Shown here piece after piece: positions 59,911 through 64,000 of a DNA stretch of 64,000 bases. The stretch's first letter is position 1. Every line of letters begins with the position of its first letter. This DNA is from Asterella californica (lineage: Eukaryota > Streptophyta > Marchantiopsida > Marchantiales > Aytoniaceae). A program made the translations under genes and the position numbers. Location: positions 3,100,001 to 3,164,000 of the forward strand of contig JAYKYS010000010.1 in assembly GCA_036924285.1 (NCBI GenBank), given 5' to 3'. The notes beneath the pieces are model-generated. The model had not been told where the DNA came from and made no database searches. It saw only the letters and a list, made by a program, of their open reading frames with translations.

Positions 59911-62389
59911 AAAAATTGACTCGTTGGCAAGAAAAATTAAAATTCCTGGTAACCAGGAGAAATTTCACCGTTAGATCTAAAATAGTTTTGTTGATAAAAT
60001 TTGCTTACGAGAACAAAATCAATGATGTAAAGATTTATGTGAGAATCAAAGTTCTCACATAGTTACACGATGTGATTCGCTCCACAATAAACTTTTGAGT
60101 ATCCATTTCAAATACGGAAAAGAAGTCTTAGTGGTTTCTTGGAACAAAACAGTAATATATATATCAACAGTGTATCAGTAAGTCTCTCTAATCTAAAGTA
60201 CATGGGGAAGAAAAAAGGAAACATTCTTTTCTTTGTAAATACATTTAATTCTTTCTTCTTTCTTAAGTAAATTTCACATCGAAATTTCTCCCGAAACATA
60301 GACATAGTTGAACATTGCTATTAAAAGTATGCTAATCTTTTATAAGAGTTAGAAATAAAGTCGATATTTGTGAAGCACCATCATGGTATTATCGGAAGTA
60401 ATAAGTTTAATTCTTGTAAATTTTTGTTCATCAAGTTCATAACTGAAATCGAATTGATGAATCATATAAACGTGAAGTTCTAGTCTAGAGCTAAAAATTT
60501 CAATTTGTTAAATTACTAGTTGGCTGTTTTAGTCTGAAAATGGTCTGTCCAGAAATTAGCTGATTAGTGTACTTTCTTAATACAGAAAAATTGTAAGTGG
60601 AAAGAAAATTACAGTTCTGGATTCCTACTGAATGTCTTTGACAGTCCGAAGTCCATCAGTTGAGGAGCGAAATCGCTTGATTTAAACCCCGACTAGGAGT
60701 ATAAAAGCATAAAAGAGAATATTCTTTCTTCATTGTGGTGTTTCTTGGTTCTAAAAAAAGATTCTTTTTTCTCCCAGAAACCTAAAAAATTTCATTTTCA
60801 CATTTCTTTGTCATTAGTAAATGTTTGTATTGAGATGAATCATAACTTGTACAGCTAGTGAATAGTTTTAGTTGGATTTTTTATTTCACAGATTCCAAAA
60901 TGGAATTAAGTTTAAAAGTAGTCACCAAAATTATTTTCTGCATAACGGTTAAATTTCTCAATTTTGAAGCAAACCTCCAAAATAAAATATTCTGGATCAC
61001 CAAGAACACTTGTGGCTATGCGGTAGTATAGCTACACTTTGACTGTGAAAACTAGAAAAGGGAGAGAACTTTATGTCATCTAGCGAAACGGACGGATAGA
61101 GTCATGGTGCAAGCAAGATGGATAAAGAAAACAACGAGAACAGACTGATGTAGTCGTTTTGAAAACCGAAAAATAAAATAAAATGAGATAGATCACGAAA
61201 ATCTCTAACGCATAGCCCTCACAATTCCATTGAAAACGGAGCTACTTGTCGTCATACTTGAGGATTAAGAGGAGAACTTTACAAAAAACCGACTCTCAAC
61301 AAAAAAACTATCGGCTAATTGTTGTTGAAACGAAAAAAATCTATCCAAGTGGATAAGCGATACTTTCGAGTATATGTTACCAACATAAGAGAATGTTATC
61401 TTTTAAAGGGTTATGTTTCTGGCACTATGCTTCAAGTAAAGTCATGTGAATAATGATAGAATGATAATTAGAGATTTGGTTTAAGAACATGTTTAGTTGA
61501 TTAAACAAAAATTTATCAGAAAGCTTTTGAGTACATCCTAGAATTCAGGGGTCACACAGAACTAACGTTGGCAAAGAGATTGAACAAATGTAACAAGGAG
61601 TTACGCTTGCAATGTAATTGAGTGACTATGCATTAGTGATTAATTAAGATCTAATCTAATTTTTCTTTAATTTTCATGGTTATTTCGTTCGCTTTTTATT
61701 ATTTAATTGCATATAAATATGACAAAATACATGAAAAAAATGATATCCTTCTTTCCGATTCTTCACAGTAGACAAATAGCTATTCTAACGCATAGAAAAA
61801 CCTAACCATAAACTTCTAAATCCAACACGTTCAATCGTCTCAATTCTCTATCGATTGTAATATTTTAATATTTAAAATAATTTAGATTATAATAGTTTAT
61901 TTGTAAATTATATACATTTTCTACTTATCATCCAAACTCTTACTCTTGAAGCGGAACACATCACCAGGGCCGACTGTTGCCGGTATGCGTTACTATGTTA
62001 GGCATAGGTTCCGTCGGCGACTTGGAAGTTGGAATCAACCGGACGGTGGTACATGCCGTCAATCGACATTTATTCCATCCGAGTAATTCGCGCACTCGCT
62101 ACGCTATCACGCTATGAGTGATATCAGTCTCATTCGAAAGCTGACGTTTTGGTGACTCGTTTCTCGGTCGTGAGTCGTGACGTGAGTCGCATCCAGACAG
62201 TAAAATGGCCTTGAGAAAAAGCACTCAGTGAAAACAGTGGCGTTTCTATTGTAGGTTGGGCTAATTCCGTCCGTACTGTACATACTACACATGCCGTGTC
62301 AGTTAAGACACCATGTCGTGAATACGACTCTTCGGAGTACCGTAGTCGGTCCGTCGGCTGTGGCTCAAGGTCGTCAGTTGCAGCGAAAG

Positions 62390-62810
62390 TTACGGAACGA
62401 GCCAACTTTTTGCTCGATCAATCTCTCCGTACGAAAGTGAAGTTCTATCAGACTGCTCTTATTGAAGCTTGTCTTGATTAGACCCTTGACTGGAAGTAGC
62501 CGGTTTTGCCAATCATCATGTCTCATCAATTTGTGTTTTCGACTCTCCAGTTTATATGTTTGATATATGAGTTTATATTTCTGGTGTGTACCAAAGATGA
62601 GTGGTACAAATTATATAGATTATATTTTCTTTTAGAGTTCACTATTAACTTCGCAGATTCATTTAGGGTTTAATGAATTTTAACATGGGATGATGACTGG
62701 CAAGACGTTCTGCTGCAAGTCAGAGGTCTAATCAAGACATGCTTTGGTAACAAAGGTACGATCATACTGGGACTGATCAAACAAAAAGCTGCCAACTTTC
62801 GTGTGTCTCG
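62390..62810. repeat. Imperfect inverted repeat (~100-bp arms, ~210-bp spacer)
   Basis: Plus 62395-62495 (GCCAACTTTTTGCTCGATCA ... GCTTGTCTTGATTAGACCC) resembles the reverse complement of 62700-62800 (GGCAGCTTTTTGTTTGATCA ... GCATGTCTTGATTAGACCT). The inner part differs by small indels. The spacer is AT-rich. It could be a fold-back element next to the non-LTR fragment that follows. Confidence 0.55.
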
Positions 62811-62909
62811 AGGACAAGTAAATGAACACAGTAGATGATGCGGTAAGACAAACGCGTTTGAACATTATCACAGCTTTTGTTCTACTTTTATTATCTTCTC
62901 TACAGCGAT

Positions 62910-63625
62910 GAGGTTCCACCTAGGCTTCGTCCAATCTGTTGCTTCGACACTATCCATCTACGAGTGCGGTGTCTCGTTCGACATCTCGTATCGACACTTT
63001 GCTCGCTGACCTCACGGTGGAGAGCGGATAGCCACCCATGATGTCATCAGGAACGGCGTGTTTGTCTTAGCACGAGAGAGTTATTACATGACGTGAAGAG
63101 AACATTGGTATATCTTTCAAACGGAAGGATCAGTAAGAGTTGACATGTACATGATGAAGGAAGATCAGATCTCAGTGACAAATGTGGTTATCACAGATCC
63201 GACACGAGACTCAGTGACGACAAAAGTGATCATCCAGCTCTCAGGATGGGCTGCAGGCGTGGCGACAGCAACTAAGGTGACCAAGTATAAAGATATGCAG
63301 GTGAGACATCGCTTCATCTCTTTAGTCTTGAAAATATACAGGATCCACAGTTGGAGTTTGACGTTTTCTTTTGAGATTGTGCTAGAGCCTACCATGAGAG
63401 GCGTCAAAGGTACTACTTTCTCTTTCTTTTTGCACTATGTTTTTTAGACAGCGAGTTTTCATTGCTCTATTGAGAGCGTTGGCAGGCGCGGTCCACCGGA
63501 GAGCAATTGCAGTAGGAGATGTACTTCATGTGCACTTGTTGTATGCATGAGATCTGACTTATATGTGTCTGATATTATAAAGACGATAGACGACTTTACA
63601 ACTACTAATAAGGGGTGTCAAAGTT
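62910..63625 (+). mobile_element. Non-LTR retrotransposon 3' fragment with restriction-like endonuclease (copy 2)
   Basis: The second copy of the family at 9958-10608, same strand. It keeps a segment missing there: YECGVSFDISYRHFA, which fits the zinc-knuckle (C.CG...H) that precedes the endonuclease. Then come ERIATHDVI, VRVDMYMMKEDQ, VTNVVITDPTRDS and TKVTKYKDM. Stops and a frameshift near 63060-63120 and 63447 make it dead. It begins after CTACAGCGATGAGGTTCCAC and ends near ACTACTAATAAGGGGTGTC with no poly(A) tail. Confidence 0.6.
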
Positions 63626-64000
63626 AATAGCCGTGGTGATTATTCTGCTCTCCGCGTGCATGAGTTCCGGATAACGATCATTTCGACTGCAGGTACCTCT
63701 TGAGGTACCCGTAGAAACTAGCCGCGGCTGTTTTTTCATTGCCCGTTCTAGTTTTGGCCGTGAAATAAATATGTTGGGAAGTACATGGTTACTAAATGCT
63801 TTGAGTAGTACATGTTTACTAGAAAGCATTTAAAATCCTGTTTTTTATTTCAAAATGAAAAGAAACTCCACACGCAGCACCTTTAGAGCTTGAGAGCGTT
63901 TCGTTTCAGCATCGCGGTCTAGCAAAAGTTGTTGCTCCTTTAGCGTCTGAGAGCCTTTCAGCATGTATCGTTTCAACATCGCCGTAACACTCGAAGTGAG
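63626..64000. other. Window end, no gene seen
   Basis: Short direct repeats (TGAGAGCGTTTCGTTTCAGC and TGAGAGCCTTTCAGCATG...CGTTTCAACATCGC) lie at 63890-63985. The minus frame 63829-63605 has no recognisable motif. Confidence 0.4.

Larger units (their letters stand above)
55570..61810. repeat. Diverged ~200-bp repeat family in AT-rich DNA, both orientations
   Basis: Blocks at about 55590-55760, 56020-56190, 56195-56400, 56400-56580, 57070-57270, 57480-57700 and 61605-61800 share an ordered string. It runs: AGCTATGCTAATGCATAGCA, then GTTACGCTTGCAA, then CTATGCATTAGCGATTTATC and CGGATCTAAATCTC, then CTAGTTTCACAACTAC, then ACAAAATATGTTACA, then CTTCTTTTCCAGTTTTCACA and CGTATAGCTA. A reverse-oriented copy lies at about 61005-61260 (GAAAACTAGAAAAGGGAGAG; CATAGCCCTCACAATTCCATT). 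Copies are about 60-75% alike by eye. Three near 56.0-56.6 kb are nearly head to tail. No coding potential. A decayed satellite or a noncoding element cluster are both possible. Confidence 0.7.

Noticed and set aside
1..64000. CRISPR arrays, rRNA and tRNA genes, bacterial-type operons
   Set aside because: No regularly spaced repeats with unique spacers, no rRNA motifs and no convincing cloverleaf were seen; the spliced genes and transposons show a eukaryotic nuclear genome.

Overview
The window looks like nuclear DNA of a plant, probably a non-seed land plant such as a bryophyte or lycophyte. Four multi-exon housekeeping or silencing genes with GT..AG introns sit in a background of decayed transposons and AT-rich DNA. 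The lineage is inferred from a Ty3/gypsy relic carrying a PHD finger, a PIF/Harbinger element with a SANT partner, and a plant-type RNA-dependent RNA polymerase. I cannot name the species.

Layout. 1-3.3 kb: decayed Ty3/gypsy polyprotein ending in a PHD-finger relic. 5.1-8.8 kb (-): Rab geranylgeranyl transferase alpha subunit, 8 exons, 688 codons plus stop. 9.96-10.6 kb: 3' end of a non-LTR retrotransposon with a restriction-like endonuclease, with a second copy at 62.9-63.6 kb. 13.0-17.0 kb: a complete PIF/Harbinger unit (TTA target duplication, terminal inverted repeats, broken transposase and broken SANT protein, minisatellites). 17.7-24.3 kb: a complete Mutator-like element with about 500 bp terminal inverted repeats and a 8-9 bp target duplication. 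It carries a broken SWIM transposase and, convergent to it, an intact ORF resembling the zinc-binding C-terminal OB fold of RPA70 plus a C-terminal membrane helix. It also holds a captured receptor-kinase fragment. 26.6-33.6 kb (+): METTL13-type eEF1A methyltransferase, 16 exons, 795 aa. 37.9-41.3 kb (-): two different gypsy lineages side by side. 42.8-47.5 kb (-): SPB1/FTSJ3 rRNA 2'-O-methyltransferase, 12 exons, 856 aa. 50.3-54.0 kb (+): RDR1/2-type RNA-dependent RNA polymerase, 2 exons, 1159 aa. 54-64 kb: AT-rich DNA with a diverged ~200 bp repeat family, tRNA-SINE-like units, hairpins and the second non-LTR fragment.

I reconstructed the exon chains of the four host genes by reading splice sites and protein homology. 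All four close in frame, so they look functional. The genes have unrelated jobs: Rab prenylation, eEF1A methylation, ribosome biogenesis, and small-RNA amplification. They are not an operon-like system. Almost every transposon gene is broken, mostly by stops that a single C-to-T (or G-to-A) change explains, as expected for methylated, silenced DNA. The RPA-like ORF of the Mutator-like element is the exception and is the most unusual item in the window.
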